Source: Prochilodus magdalenae
Taxonomy: Eukaryota; Chordata; Actinopteri; Characiformes; Prochilodontidae
NCBI GenBank assembly: GCA_024036415.1
Contig: JAMWET010000479.1
Coordinates: 221,157-285,156, forward strand
Direction: 5' to 3'
DNA: 64,000 nucleotides
A program made the translations under genes and the position numbers. Shown here in pieces: positions 23,569-35,785 of the stretch. Numbering within the stretch: the first letter of the stretch is position 1; each line of letters opens with the position of its first letter. The notes under the pieces were generated by a model. The model ran no database searches. It was not told the DNA's origin and worked only from the letters and a program-made list of their open reading frames with translations.

Positions 23569-24119
23569 TGTCTCTTCGTCAGGAAAAAGACTCCGGATCG
23601 ACGTTTGCAGAGTTTTAAAAAACAAAGCAGATTTATTATAAAAACACCGACTAAGCAACAATGACAAACCAGATAAAGAGGAAGGAAGAAAGCGTAGTCA
23701 GGGACAGGCACGGGACGGACACCGGAGAAAGCAGCCAGCGAAGGCAACCAAGTTTAAAGGGAAAGGCTAAAGAAGGGTAGATAATCCAGAGCAGAGTTCA
23801 AAGACCAGATAACAAACACAAACCGATATAGGGGATTAGCAGAGTAGCCAAACAACAAACGAGAGTCAGAACCAGAATAACCATAAAGAAAGTAGAACGC
23901 TCAGAATTGCTATAAGATAGGCAAAGCTTCCGCGAAGAGTATCTGAAAACCCGGACTTTAAATACAAACACATTTGTGTCAGCTGACTAAAACTCAGGTG
24001 ATCGCGAACGAATTGGCACGTCCGCGTGCGAGCACGTGGAGCTGACGTCATCAAGCTATGTCCTCTGGGAAGTGGAGTTCAGGAGAGCGGGAGGAGCAGG
24101 AAAGCCCGGAAGCATGACA
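23569..24119 (-). repeat. Candidate solo LTR (gypsy-like)
   Basis: On the - strand it starts TGTCATGCTTCC and ends GAAGAGACA, with a TATTTAAAG promoter-like box mid-way (near 23955) and AATAAA towards the end (~23635), the order expected of U3-R-U5. No target-site duplication is visible at these boundaries, and no internal retroelement sequence flanks it. Confidence 0.5.
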
Positions 24120-26394
24120 CTCCTTTTCTCCTCAACCTATCGTTATGCAGCTCTGCCTCACGCTTTGTTCATGACTGACTTATTCTGAAATGATTTAGCT
24201 CTCAGAAATATAAACAGGTTTACAGAGAAAGCAGCTTCTCATAGGTGTTCGATTTTATGGCTGGGTCACTCTCTGAAGTCTCCACAAAACAAGCTGGTAT
24301 ATACTTACACAGGCAAACATTCATATCAGTGGTAGATCAGTTGGAGCTCAATGTTATACAGCAAAATTGATCTATTTCAGTTTTATACTTTTTGCTGTTT
24401 TTGTCCTACATTTCAGTGGAAAACGTTGGCAAAAGCAGGTGAGAGCAGATGAACAGTATTTTGTTATTGTGATTATGTGGTTATGTTGTGAATCTATATG
24501 AGTATTGCCAGTATCTAAAGAACACTGACCAACATGTTTGATTACATTTGCATATCTGTGGATGCCCGATATGGATCCGATACCATTTTTAATGAATAAG
24601 GCGGCACCAGAACTGACATGAACCCAACTTTATTAAGCTTGCTCATACAGCTCACTCTCTGCTCCATGCTGTTCCTGTTCGTGAGGCAAGTCCACTTGGT
24701 GATGATGGACTTGAAACATCACCTTCCATCATCCTTGAGTCTTTCATCTGGTGCAGCATAGATGGGCAATCACATCTCTATGACAAGGCACTTGTCCCTG
24801 ATCCAGGCAAACCTGACCTGAATTAGAGTCTTACATTTCTGCTTGATGGACAGGCTGATGCTGGACCTAATTAACCTCCTCAGTGCTTTTCAGTAGCTTC
24901 ACATGAGCGGCCAACTGACCAACCGAGAGGTGAAGAGGTCTTTAGAGTGGTAGTTTAGACCATTGGGGAGGAAATTTATTGTACACGATCAAAGGTGAGG
25001 TCATCCCGGCTCTCCTGTTTAGCTGGTGAAAGCAGCTGATCACTGCAATGGCCTTTGATGGTCAGGTGCTGGTTTATCTTCTAGGGAAGTTAACTGGATC
25101 TTCTGTGTGGTTGATGTACTGATGTATCTCTGTGTTTAACATTGAGTTAGTGATGTACAGTATATTTGCATTGTAAGGCAATTTAATAATTTCTCATTGA
25201 GTTTTTGACTGATTTAATGCTTGTTCTTTGTGTTTTGGATTTAGTTAGGTTGATTTATTTGTTTCTTCTTGTGTGTTTTAGCCTAATTTACTGGTTTATC
25301 TCTGTTTAAAGTTGATATAAAACAGATATACTTTTGCTTAACTGTATTCTGTATTCTGTATAACACATGATGTTGATGCTCGTTGATGTGTTCCAGTTTT
25401 GCTGCCAAACTAAAGGGTGCAGCCTATACAAGCTTCCAACTTGGGCCACAGAATACAACTGGTGCAGCATTTAAGGTGGAATGGCAAAATTGGAAAAAGA
25501 AGCTAGTGGATAAGCAGCAGCGTCGGTCTTATGTTAAGACTAAAGGTAGGGTAGTTTGATGGTCAGAATGTTTAACAGCCCAGTATTCCCATATCTCTCT
25601 AAAATACATGGCCAATGGGGCCAAATCAGTAATACACTGTCTGTATTTAGACAGAATTATGTGTGGAGTTATGCAAAGCTGCATAGCAATAAAACAATAA
25701 AACCTTCCTTTTACTACCATACATGCTAAGAACGTTAGCCGCGCAGCTAGCAAGTAAATAATAAGCAATATGCAACATGTTGGAGCAACAAGTCAAAAGT
25801 TCTCATTTTTCTATGTAAGCCCAATTATTTCTCATTCCATGCATTTACTGCTATCTTTCATTACTGCTGTAGAGTATCAGCCTGAGCCTCACCACAAGAA
25901 TTTCAATGCATAAATGTTCTGACATGTCAAATAAACTCGAAATTTACCCTGTTAATTTATAATGCCCTATAATGAGCAAAAATAATAAGCAAACAAAAAA
26001 AAAAACAAGTTCAGAGCTCCTCCCAATTAAGCAAAGGTCCTGTAAATGAAAATGTAAATGTTTTGCTTTTGCGTGCAGAAATGCTGTCCATTACAGTTTG
26101 GGAGTTTTGTCACATTTCACATCTTCAGTTTTGAAATAATGGTTTGGCATATTTTGGATCAGGATACAAGGTTTATTAAAAAACATGTTCCCAAATAAAA
26201 TAATGACATAATTAATTCTTCTTACTGTTTAGTTCTTTTCACATAATTTGAAGTATAATGTTTTATAGGCAATAAACAGGTACATACTATTTAAGACAAT
26301 GATATAAATGTATAATTTTATTTTTGTGAAACTGTGTGCATGCTTGTTGAAACTGTGTGCACCACCTTATTCCTTTCACTGGCATTTTTAATGT
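24120..26394. other. Intergenic, nothing recognised apart from a fold-back arm
   Basis: 25460-25485 carries one arm (GCATTTAAGGTGGAATGG) of the fold-back seen at 21966-22024. Elsewhere only short frames and A-rich tracts. Confidence 0.45.
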
Positions 26395-26905
26395 CTATGT
26401 AATTATGCATTGGTACTTACCATCATCTTACCCAAGCTTGTATCTCACATTTACCTGATTAATACCTGGAACCTGTGAGACCTTTCAGTGTAATTAGGCT
26501 GCGTTGGTACTTACCATCATGTTACCCAAGATTGTACCTAAAATTTCCCTGGTTTATACCTAGAGCCTTTGGGAGCTTTTAGTGTAATTAGACTACATTG
26601 GTACTTTCTATCCTGTGACCCAAATTTTGCACCTCACACTTAACTGGTTAATACTTAGTGCCTACGAGGCACTTCAGTGTAATTAGTTTAGACTTCTCTG
26701 GTACTTACCATCTAGTTACCCAAAATAATTACCTAGTAATTTGAAGTTTGTACCTCACACTTACGTGGTTAATAGCTCGAACCTATGAGACATTTCATTA
26801 TAATTAATTTAGACTGTCCTGATACCTACCATCTTGGTACCCAGAGTAATAACCTAGTACTTTGGAGTTTGTATCTCACAATTACCTGGTTAATAACTTA
26901 ATAAC
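26395..26905. repeat. Tandem repeat, about 115-140 bp unit, 4-5 copies
   Basis: GGTACTTACCATC...TTACCCAA, TGTACCTCACACTTACCTGG-like, GGTTAATACCT and TTCAGTGTAATTAG blocks recur in the same order at about 26412, 26505, 26598, 26700 and 26820. Units lengthen by a TTTAGACT insertion and an AATAATTACCTAGTA insertion in the later copies. Confidence 0.88.
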
Positions 26906-27689
26906 TGGGGAACCATATAAAAAAGAAAGCCTTACTGAAAAATATTGTTTCAGTGAGACATAAATTCCATTTGTCAAAACAATTTTGTCATTTCTTTTGG
27001 CTGTCCAAGCATTACTGTTGGTGGTTTATAGGAGAAATTACATGTCTCTTTCACCCACTGCTTAATGGTCTGCATGTCTGTGATGATCTTATTTTTCCTA
27101 TATGAAATAAAACCATTGTAATAATTGTAAGTTAAATCCTTTCAACATATTGCAACCTGTATCAGATATGATGCAAAGTACTGTATAGTTGGTTAATCTG
27201 GAATTCATTTTCTGGTAAATCAGTCATTGCATGTTAATGTGTTCTTTATACGATAGTGAAACAAATCAAATGCTATTTTAGCTTTTTTTTGCTGAATAGT
27301 TAATACAAACTCTTTAAAGCTTTTTATACAAGAGACCATATCTGACAGTTATGCAGTGATAACCAACACATCACTTTTTTGTTACCTTTTTGCCTGCGTG
27401 CCGTTGTTCTGCATTTTCTCCAGGACCACTCTGTACAAAGATTCAGAACTGTTGAGTTTTTTTTCACAATTCATTTTAACAAGTTCATTTTATCATTTCA
27501 GAAAAACAGTTACTTTAAAAGAGTTAGTATTATCATCTCTGCCTCCTTCCCCAGTGTCTTCTGAAGAAATAGTCATTTATGTATCCTACATATAATTAAT
27601 GCTGGCACAGTTTGTTAAACATGACAAAAATAGTGTCTTTGCTCAAAATTAGAATATTATATATACTGTGTATAGGTTGATATCTGTGT
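26906..27689. other. Intergenic, nothing recognised
   Basis: AT-rich; short frames near 27356-27595 lack any family signature. Confidence 0.45.
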
Positions 27690-28130
27690 GTGTGCACACC
27701 GATTATCAGGTTTCACATTTTGACCACCTGAATGTATCTACACTCTTTATGCATTTTATCAGCTCCACCTACCAAATAGGAGCACTTTGTGTTCTACAAT
27801 TACAGACTGTAGTCCATCTGTTTCTCTGTATGCTTTATTGCCACTGATGAAGGACTGGAGGATGATCAACACTGCACTGTACAGCAGCAGATGAACTATC
27901 GTCTCTGACTGTACATCTACAAGGTGGAGCAGCAAGGTAGGAGTGTCTCATAGAGTGAACAGTGATTGGCCACAATGTTTAAACACTCCAGCAGCACTGC
28001 TGTGTCTAATCCACTTGAACCAACACTTTTACAACTGCAAGGTGCTCCTATATGGTAAGTGGAGCCCATAAAATGGACAATGAAGGTATATAAAAGGAGG
28101 TGGTTTTAATGTAATGCCTGATTAGTGACT
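27690..28130. mobile_element. Dispersed non-autonomous repeat common in ostariophysan fish
   Basis: It contains ATCAGCTCCACCTACCAAAT, TACAGACTGTAGTCCATCTG followed by TTTCTCTGTATGCTTT, then CAGCAGCACTGCTGTGTCTA and a GGTGGTTTTAATGT end. I recognise this arrangement as an abundant fish repeat. The central part is shortened. No protein is encoded. Confidence 0.65.
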
Positions 28131-28687
28131 ATAACATCACCAAAACAACCTGAAAAAACAAACTTGACTTCTACTACTGCTGTCATGTAAGTTATGTCAT
28201 GGTTTGGTTACCATTGTGGCAGTGTCTTCAAGACTTTCGTCAGGAGTGCTCTGTGCCTATAAAGTAATGACAATTGTGCACAAACCTAATTATACAATCA
28301 CATCACACATGTATTATGAATTGCCATTAAGTTATCATATTAGAAGGCCCATTCTTCTAGTATTACAAAAAATAATTTGTACTTTTGTTAAGTCATTGTT
28401 ATATCAAGCTACATAATATCATCTAAAAGACTGGCTTTTTTTTTTTACTAACCATACATTATTTAATATTGCTGTAATTACACTGCAAAACATGCACCAA
28501 TAAAAACAGTACAAAAGATTTACTCAAAGTGATCAGTGTCATGCATTTTTGTAAGCAATTATATTATGCATTTAATAAAAAGAATGTTTAAATTTATATT
28601 TATAACATTCCTGATTTATATCAGTGCAGAATAATTTGTGCATGCAACATTTGTTCTTTTTATATTATGTATTTGTTAGTGCTAGCT
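28131..28687. other. AT-rich intergenic, nothing recognised
   Basis: No frame or repeat could be supported. Confidence 0.45.
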
Positions 28688-29287
28688 TGTTGGAAGGTAG
28701 GGTAGCTTATGCTGGGATTCCTCATCCACAATGGCACTCCGGTAAGAGAGTTGACACGGAGACAGAGAATGCAGTTTTGCTCTTTATATGAATTAGCAGC
28801 TCAGCAGGAGTGTACAGAGATATCGAAGCATGGTTATCTGGAATAACACATAGGCTACATATAAGAAATACAGACACTTCTCATAAACTAACTTTGTAAG
28901 CTATAAGGGTTGAATCAGGATTAAGGTACATTAAACTAAACAGTAGTGCATTTTATATCTCCACTGAGCTCAGACAATATCTGCAACTGGATGAAACATT
29001 TATCCATATTTAACTGTATTATCGTTAAACTAACAAACACAGCTTTAAATAACACTATAACTGAGAGGTAGTAGTTCAGGGGGTTCAAATGGTAAAACTG
29101 ACCTTTTCACAAACGCATGAACTGACTCTCTGAAAAAACAAGAGTGGTTCCAGCTAGCTGCTCCAGCTACACCGTGTGCTAAGGACCCATCAGAGCTGTC
29201 TTACACCTGCCTGATAGTGCCCCTTGGAGCTGGTCTAACATGTCGAGAGTGCCCCCTAGTGGAGCCAGAACGAAGTCATGTTCAACA
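28688..29287 (-). repeat. Candidate solo LTR, about 600 bp
   Basis: The ends TGTTGGAAG and TGTTCAACA are an inverted TG...CA pair. Read on the - strand, ATATAAAGAGCAAAACTGC and CTTACCGGAGTGCCATTGTG precede the end, resembling R-U5. No 5-bp duplication is evident and no internal sequence is attached. Confidence 0.45.
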
Positions 29288-29469
29288 GAAGGGAATTCGC
29301 AACAGTATTTATATATCTTAACATATTTATTTTAGTTAATCTAACACATTAAGCCATGCTACTATAAATACATACACTGCTTAGAAAACATAAAACATGA
29401 CCATCATACTTTTGAAGGGGTATCTAAACGTATATTTAATGTTAAGTATCCGAATGGCATCTAAAAAAG

Positions 29470-29590
29470 CTGTGGCATAGTGGTGCAGTGGGTAGCGCTA
29501 TTGCCTCCCAGCAGAATGTGCAAAGGCACAACTTGCGAATGTACCTTTGCTAACGTCTGTGATTAGGAGTACGAGTTCGAAATGAAATGA
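29470..29590 (+). mobile_element. tRNA-derived SINE head fragment (tentative)
   Basis: GTGGCATAGTGGTGCAGTGG followed by GTAGCGC resembles a tRNA box A region. GAGTACGAGTTCGAA resembles box B (GGTTCGA). The spacing is stretched by a short insertion. Not a functional tRNA gene. Confidence 0.45.
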
Positions 29591-30885
29591 AGGGTAGCTC
29601 TTGCATACGTCTGTGAAAAAAAAAAAACATGCTCTAATGTCAAGAATATTTAATGTTTTGAATATTCCTACTTTTACTCAACATGTAGGCATTTGCAACA
29701 TCCAACTGATTCAACCGTTTGGGCATCTAATAACTTGTAGGGAATTATTCCTGTGCTCTTTACTTGCTATTTTTCAACAACAAAGTTTTAACTTTATGCA
29801 GTGGCTGCTTTCACTCTTGTAATTTAATTCTGTAGTATTCAATAATAGTGCACCTGGGGTAAACATAAAACGAATGTCTAAACAGTGCTAGTATCCTTAT
29901 AATGACAAATCAATATTTTGGCTCACAGTAAGAGTCAGAGAGGCTAAAGTATAACCTACAAATGATGGGGTTAGCTTTAATTGACTGTTGACGATTAAGA
30001 CATTTCACCGTATTAATTAAACACATCCTTTTTAAATTGTATTTCACTAATTGATGCAATTAGATGTAAATAAAATATTTTTTGGTACAAATTGTGAAAA
30101 ATGTATCCGCACACTCATCGATGCTCACAGGAAGAGTAAATGATATTTGCATATTATTTAAACCCCTGCTCAAAGTTTTTTAGCACTGCAAAGAGTGTTG
30201 TTTTAATTTTAAATATGTACTTTGATTCCACATGGATGAAATCTTTGTAAAAGTAAGTAAAATGAAGGATAGTAATCATGTATTGGTTGTAGACTCTGAC
30301 AAATTATGTCCTGAAATGATCATTAGCAGACTTTATAATGACAACTCTTTTCCTGCTTGCACAGGTTGTGTAAATCTCATTTCACTTCAAATACCAACAA
30401 CAACAACCAAGAGTTCCCAAACTTTTGCACATAACTGCAGGATTTATGTGTAAAAAACATGAAACACACTTCTTAACAACTTTTTATTTTTAACATAAAT
30501 CCTCTAGGTAATGGGGAGAGTATTAGGCAGGTTTATAACCTAACCTAAACACAACAGAGCAATTATACTTTTATCATGATGATAAAATATGTTTTCAGAA
30601 TATGTCAAATTACTAGACTAATTATGAATGTCTTAAATTAAATCAGTTACATTGCTCCTACCTTCAATCGTTGATGGTGTCTACAGTAGTGTTTAAGTTT
30701 TCTTCATTGGCGTCTTCATATCTTCATCTTCATGTGCATACAGAATATATATGTGATCCATAGGTTTTTGAGTACAAGAAAACCTTCTGTGAGCTTAAAG
30801 AACTTGATCTTAGGCAGATTTTTTTAAACACATACTGTTGTGTCCATATGCAATATGTTTAATGCATATATTCAATGTAATGCGT
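29591..30885. other. AT-rich intergenic, nothing recognised
   Basis: Only short frames; no exon or repeat supported up to the retroelement LTR. Confidence 0.45.
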
Positions 30886-31029
30886 TGTTAGGAATCCAGG
30901 ACACTGGGGGGCGCTAGTGGGATGCGAGAAAAAAAAGAGAATGTAAAGAGAAGAAGAAAAATACAGATCTCTGTTCCGTCTACTCCTGTGTGGTTTTATG
31001 TCTGATTCTGAAGAACAACCGACACAACA
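30886..31029 (+). repeat. 5' LTR of the gypsy element
   Basis: 144 bp from TGTTAGGAATCC to ACACAACA. The last 80 bp are repeated at the 3' end of the element. Such a short LTR may itself be 5'-trimmed. Confidence 0.7.
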
Positions 31030-31063
31030 AAGTGGCGACGAGAGAAGGAGTAAAACTACAGAA

Positions 31064-32416
31064 ATGGCTCTGCTCTCCTTACAACCTCCTGCTGTATTCC
31101 TGGACTGCCCAGGTGAACCGAAACTTCCATTTGCTACTTGGAAAAAGCTGTTCGATAACTACCTGCTTGCTATCGGGGGAAGCGAGTTTCCCGCCGAGAG
31201 GAAGAGAGCCTTGCTTATTCACTGCTTGGGAACGGAGGGTAACCGAATCTACAGCACCTTACCACTCGAAAATGATGATTACGAGGGTTCCGTGAAGGCC
31301 TTGGAGAAGCACTTCAGTCCGAAACTGAACATTGTTGCCGAGAGATATCGCTTTAGGCAGAGAGCACAAGCTGTAGGGGAGTCAATTGATCACTATGTTG
31401 CAGCATTGCGTGAGCTCGTGAAAAAATGTCAGTTTGGAGCTATGGAGGATGAAATGCTCCGGGATCAAATTGTAGAGAAAACAAACAGTTCCCGCATCCG
31501 TGAAAGACTTTTAATGGAGGAAGATTTAAAACTGGATAAAACTCTGGATGTAGCCAGGCGTACTGAAGCTGCCATAGCTGATGCAAAGACGATTTCTGTG
31601 ACTGACACAAAGCCCGTTGCTGCCGTGCAAGTGCAAAAGAAGGTACGTACTCCAAAGCAAAAGCCTGCTCGTAAAAACAATGGAGGTACATCATGCTACC
31701 GTTGTGGCGCTGCTGAGCACAAAGCAAATGACAAGTCGTGCCCTGCAAAAGACTCTAAATGCAACTCGTGTGGAAAATTGGGACACTTTTCAAGAGTATG
31801 CAAGTCGTATCGAAAGCCAGTAAATGAAGTGACTGTGCCTGAAATGTGCGTTTTAAGTGTTGAAAATAATTTCACTGCTAATGTAGCTAAACTAATGTGC
31901 CCTGTTAAAATTACTGTACCAAATACTACTGATGCATGTAATGTGAAATTGCTAGTTGATACAGGATCTGGCGTTTCTATATTACCTCAGAGTGTGTACA
32001 ATGACAATTTTAGATCAGTTAAATTGCATAGTCCAACAGTGCAGCTGGTGACATACTCTAAGGAAAAACTGAATGTGATGGGGTGTCCTAGGGCTGAAGT
32101 TACTTACAATGACAGTACTGCTTCCACTGACTTTTACATAGTGAAGACAGGGACACCTATACTGGGCATGGACCTGGTGACTGCTCTCCAGCTGCAGACT
32201 AAAGGAGGACAGTTACTGACACAGGCGTCGGAAATCTGTGCAACTCTCCACCAAGCCAAAGCTCCACCTACTCACTGTGAAAATGATGGTGAGTCACCTG
32301 CCACGTTCGGATGTGCAAGGAACTTTGTGCACAAAGTGAAGCTCCGGCCTGATGCAAAACCAATGCGACAGAGTCTGCGACACTTACCTCTCTCAGTTCA
32401 TGATGCTGTCTCCTAG
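31064..32416 (+). pseudogene. Gypsy gag-protease reading frame, ends at an in-frame TAG
   Basis: The frame is open from 30998, but the first Met lies inside the LTR. The Met at 31064 (MALLSLQPPAVF) fits gag starts better. Counting from 30998, a capsid-like region (FATWKKLFDNYLLAIGG, then EKHFSPK and ERYRFRQRAQ) is followed by two zinc knuckles. These are C233-x2-C-x4-H-x6-C (a variant spacing) and C255-x2-C-x4-H-x4-C (canonical). The aspartic protease motif LVDTGSGVSILP has its DTG at residue 321. The frame runs into the first residues of RT (KLRPDAKP) and stops at TAG 32414-32416. Because RT continues in the same frame after the stop, this is a nonsense mutation within one gag-pol polyprotein, or possibly a suppressed stop. 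Confidence 0.88.
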
Positions 32417-33660
32417 GAACTGAAGGACCTGGAAAAATACGACATAATCGAGAAAATTAATGCGTCTGAATGGGTCTCTCCAATCGTGGTCACCAAAAAG
32501 AAAAATGGTAGCATACGCATGTGTGTTGATTTAAGAGAACGCAACAAGGCCGTGATCATGGATAGCCATCCATTGCCACTAATTGAGGACATTTTGTCAG
32601 AACTGCGTGGCGCCGTGATGTTCTCAACTCTGTCTGGATTTGAAATCTGCTTACCATCAACTGACGCTGCATGAAGAAAGTAGGTGGCTCACTGCTTTCA
32701 TTACACATGAAGGCCTATACCAGTACTGCAGAGTTCCTTATGGACTGTGTTCAGCTCCAGCAGCTTTCCAAAAGATGATGATGCAAATCCTCAGTGGCAT
32801 GAAGGGGGTGCAATGCTACCTTGATGATGTCATCACATATGGATCATCAGAGGCGGAGCCTGATGCCAATCTGAGTGCGGTGTTGCGCAAAATCAACAAT
32901 GCTGGACTGAAACTCAATGTTGACAAATGCCAACTCTGTCAAACCACTCTAAGTTTTCTTGGCCAAAAGATTGGACCAGAGGGTCTGCTGCCAGATGACT
33001 CCCATGTTGCTGCTATCCTGAATGCACCGTCTCCTTCCGATCCTGCAACCTTGCGCTCTTTCCTTGGCCTGAGTGCATGGTACAGCAAGTTTGTGCCCAA
33101 TTACGCAACTGTCGTTGAGCCCATAAGAGCTCTTCTTCGAAAAAATTGCTCATTCCACTGGAACAAGGCAGCTCAAGCAGCATTCGAGCAAGTCAAGCAG
33201 TTGATCGTGCATAGTACTGCGCTGGTGATGTTTGACCCCAGTAAGTCAACCATTGTCTCAACAGACGCCTCAGACTATGGAGTAGGTGCAGTCTTGACTT
33301 TGATGGACAGTAACGGTGCAGAGCAGACTGTTGCTTTTGCATCTCGCAGTCTTTCTGATGCGGAGAGGAAATACTCTATTGTCGAGAAGAAAGCGCTAGC
33401 CTGCGTCTGGGCTGCTGAGAAATGGCGGACATGGCTGTGGGGAAGAAGATTCCTGTTACGCACAGATCACCAAGCACTTACCACGCTGCTGACTACCAAA
33501 GGCAATAATCGTGCTGGTCTCCGCATTGCCCGATGGTCTGCTCGTCTCCTAGAGTTTGACTACGATGTCGAATACAGAACCCGGGCGCTGAACCATGTTG
33601 CTGACTGCCTGTCGAGACTCCCACTTGTCCCACTCCTGAAACTGACACTGCATACGCAGA
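32417..33660 (+). pseudogene. Gypsy reverse transcriptase and RNase H, frameshifted
   Basis: 32417-32640 reads KYDIIEKINASEWVSPIVVT and KNGSIRMCVDLRERNKAV in the gag frame. Around 32635 the frame shifts, and 32640-33698 continues (SAYHQLTLHE, RVPYGLCSAPAAFQ). The catalytic box is CYLDDVITYG. RNase H is clear: STDASDYGVGAVLT, FASRSLSDAERKYS, LRTDHQALTTLL, and the end motif NHVADCLSRLP. A second shift near 33640-33675 returns to the original frame. All core catalytic motifs I can check are kept, so loss of function comes from indels rather than long decay. Confidence 0.88.
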
Positions 33661-33673
33661 AGAGATCGAGTCG

Positions 33674-34975
33674 GTGGCTGCCATACTCACTGACATGAGT
33701 GCTGTGTCTGAGGAAGACTTTCGTTCAGAATGCAATGACTGTCCAGTGCTCACTAAACTCCGTGCACAGATACAGAGAGGCTGGCCATCACGGAAGTCTA
33801 CACTCGATCCTGACTTACAGCCATACTTCACAATTCACCATGAGCTTGCTGTCATGAATGAATGCATTGTCAGAGGGTCTCACAGATTGCTCGTACCTTT
33901 GTTCTAGCTCATTGTTCTAGCCCATGAAACCCACCAGGGTATTGTGCGTACCAAACAGCGTCTCAGGGAGTTGTACTGGTGGCCCAAAATGGACTTTCAG
34001 ATAGAGACATGCATTAAGAACTGCTCAACCTGCCAACAAAATGACAAAATGACTATCACTCATGATGCTCCACTACAACCAGTTCCCCTACCAACTGCTG
34101 CTTGGGAAAAGGTGTCGGTGGACATCATAGGCCCGTTTGAGAAAGCTCCTCCTGAGTGTAGGTTTGCCATATCACTGGTAGACTACTTTAGTAAATGGCC
34201 TGAAGTAGCGTTTGCTCCACGCGTTGACACAGCTACGATCATACAGTTCCTGACTGCCATTTTCTCTCGAGAAGGAAATCCAAGGACACTGATAAGTGAC
34301 AATGGTCCTCAATTCCTCTCTGCTGAGTTTGCTGACTTTCTCAAAGAGTGTGGAATACGACACCTGAGATCTTCAGTGTACTACCCAAGAGCAAATGGAG
34401 AAGTGGAGAGGTTCAATAGAAGCGTTAAGGACTGCTTACAGACTGCATCCATTCAAGGAGAACCATGGAAGTCATTCCTGAGAACGTACCTGAGGGACTA
34501 CCGAGCAACCCCTCATTCCACCTCTGGGGTATCTCCTTCAGAGCTGCTCCATGGCCGGCGAATGAGAACAAAGCTACAGGTGATTGATATGCCTGTCCCA
34601 CCAACAGATAAGAAAGCTGTGCGAGAAAGAGTGGAGAGTAAACAACAGAAAATGAAAGCATACACCGATCAGCAAAGACATGCCAAGTCCTCCAACTTCC
34701 GGCCCGGTGACAAAGTGAGGGTGAGAAAACCATGGAAAGTAAGGAAAGGAGAACTGAAGTTTTCTAAACCTAGAACTGTTGTGACAAAGAAAGGACCGGA
34801 TACATACTTGTTGGATGATGGAAGAACCTGGAACGCCTCACATCTGTCTGTACTTCCTGATTTGAGCACAGATGCGGATACGGATAGGGCAAGGGACTGT
34901 ACTGATACAGGGACTGACCAAATAGCTGACTCTGACCCTGATAGCCAGTTCAGACCTGTCAGGATTAGAAATTAG
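33674..34975 (+). pseudogene. Gypsy integrase, one stop before the zinc-binding domain
   Basis: 33674-33907 holds the linker before integrase and ends at TAG within a near-duplicated TTGTTCTAGC. The frame resumes unchanged at about 33911. The HHCC zinc domain follows (HETHQG, then KNCSTCQQ). The catalytic core shows D in VSVDIIGPF, D in SDNGPQFLS and E in NGEVERFNRS. The C-terminal module (FRPGDKVRVRKPW, then DTYLLDDGRTWNASHLS) is complete and the frame ends at 34975, just before the 3' LTR. The part from 33944 is 343 residues and uninterrupted. Confidence 0.9.
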
Positions 34976-34979
34976 ATTA

Positions 34980-35061
34980 GAGAAGAAGAAAAATACAGAT
35001 CTCTGTTCCGTCTACTCCTGTGTGGTTTTATGTCTGATTCTGAAGAACAACCGACACAACA
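34980..35061 (+). repeat. Truncated 3' LTR of the gypsy element
   Basis: Near-identical to 30948-31029 (GAAGAAGAAAAATACAGATC...CGACACAACA). The TGTTAGGAATCC start is absent, so the 5' part of this LTR was lost. Confidence 0.85.
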
Positions 35062-35574
35062 CATACATTTAAAAATACCATACTATGAAGCCACTTGTCA
35101 AGACAATGAGCAATAGCACTGGAATAAACACAGACAAAAATAAACAACACAAGTAATAAACAAACAATGTGAGAGTGTTTACCATTTACAGATAATTCAG
35201 AATCAACTATTTCCAGCAAATACCTAGTTTAGCTAATTATTTTTGAGACGTTTTGATGATCAGGAAATAAAGTCCTATAAAATACAACAAAAGTGCAATA
35301 TGCCCTCACTCTTAAGTTATTTTGTATTTTCATTTTAGGTTCATGAAGCATTTTTGGATTGATGACATATCTCTGTAAAACTTAGACATTGTACAGATTT
35401 TAAACTTTCACTGTCACTGTGTATGTTTTTCCTTTGTATTCCAGGAATTTCCTCCTCATCTTACTCACAAATAACATTGTTGCTGTGTTAAATCGAATAG
35501 AATAAAAAATAGAATGTAACTGCTGCACCATTTAAGGTGGAACGGAAAATGCGAATAAGACACTGGCGAATAAG

Positions 35575-35785
35575 GAACCAACTTCAGCCTCGTCCCAGTG
35601 TAGGGATAGCTTCCCCACTGTATGACTTCAGTTTCACTTTGTCTTTAGTGTTCACCACTGGTTCAATGTCCAGCTTGGCCAGTTCAGTTTCAGACAAAAT
35701 ATTTGCCTGCGCTCCAGTGTCCAGTTTAAAGAGGGTGTCCGTTCCATTGACTGTGTATGTAGCTGTCCATTCCTCGTCTTGTCCC
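35575..35785 (-). pseudogene. Retroelement aspartic protease fragment
   Basis: The - strand reads TATYTVNGTDTLFKLDTGAQ followed by ANILSETELAKLDI, a Ty3/gypsy-type protease with its DTGA active site at about 35711-35724. No RT or integrase adjoins it on the correct side. It is related in type to the fragment at 41054-42715 but is not in collinear order with it. Confidence 0.75.

Larger units (their letters stand above)
30886..35061 (+). mobile_element. Ty3/gypsy LTR retrotransposon, nearly full length, inactive
   Basis: The order is 5' LTR, gag, protease, RT, RNase H, integrase, truncated 3' LTR. The 3' end of the 5' LTR (about 80 bp ending CGACACAACA) recurs at 34980-35061, but the first ~63 bp of the LTR and a polypurine tract are missing at the 3' side. 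An AAGTGGCGACGAG stretch follows the 5' LTR in the primer-binding position. No matching 5-bp target duplications are seen (TGCGT before, CATAC after). Integrase after RNase H places it in Ty3/gypsy. Confidence 0.9.

Noticed and set aside
23569..29287. The two candidate LTRs as ends of one element
   Set aside because: Sequences and termini differ (TGTCATG against TGTTGAAC) and nothing retroviral lies between them.
29470..29590. Functional tRNA gene
   Set aside because: Box A- and B-like words exist, but no cloverleaf can be drawn and the spacing is wrong; better as a SINE remnant.
30990..31295. 101-codon + strand frame overlapping gag
   Set aside because: Out-of-frame shadow of the gag frame at 31064-32416; no domain.
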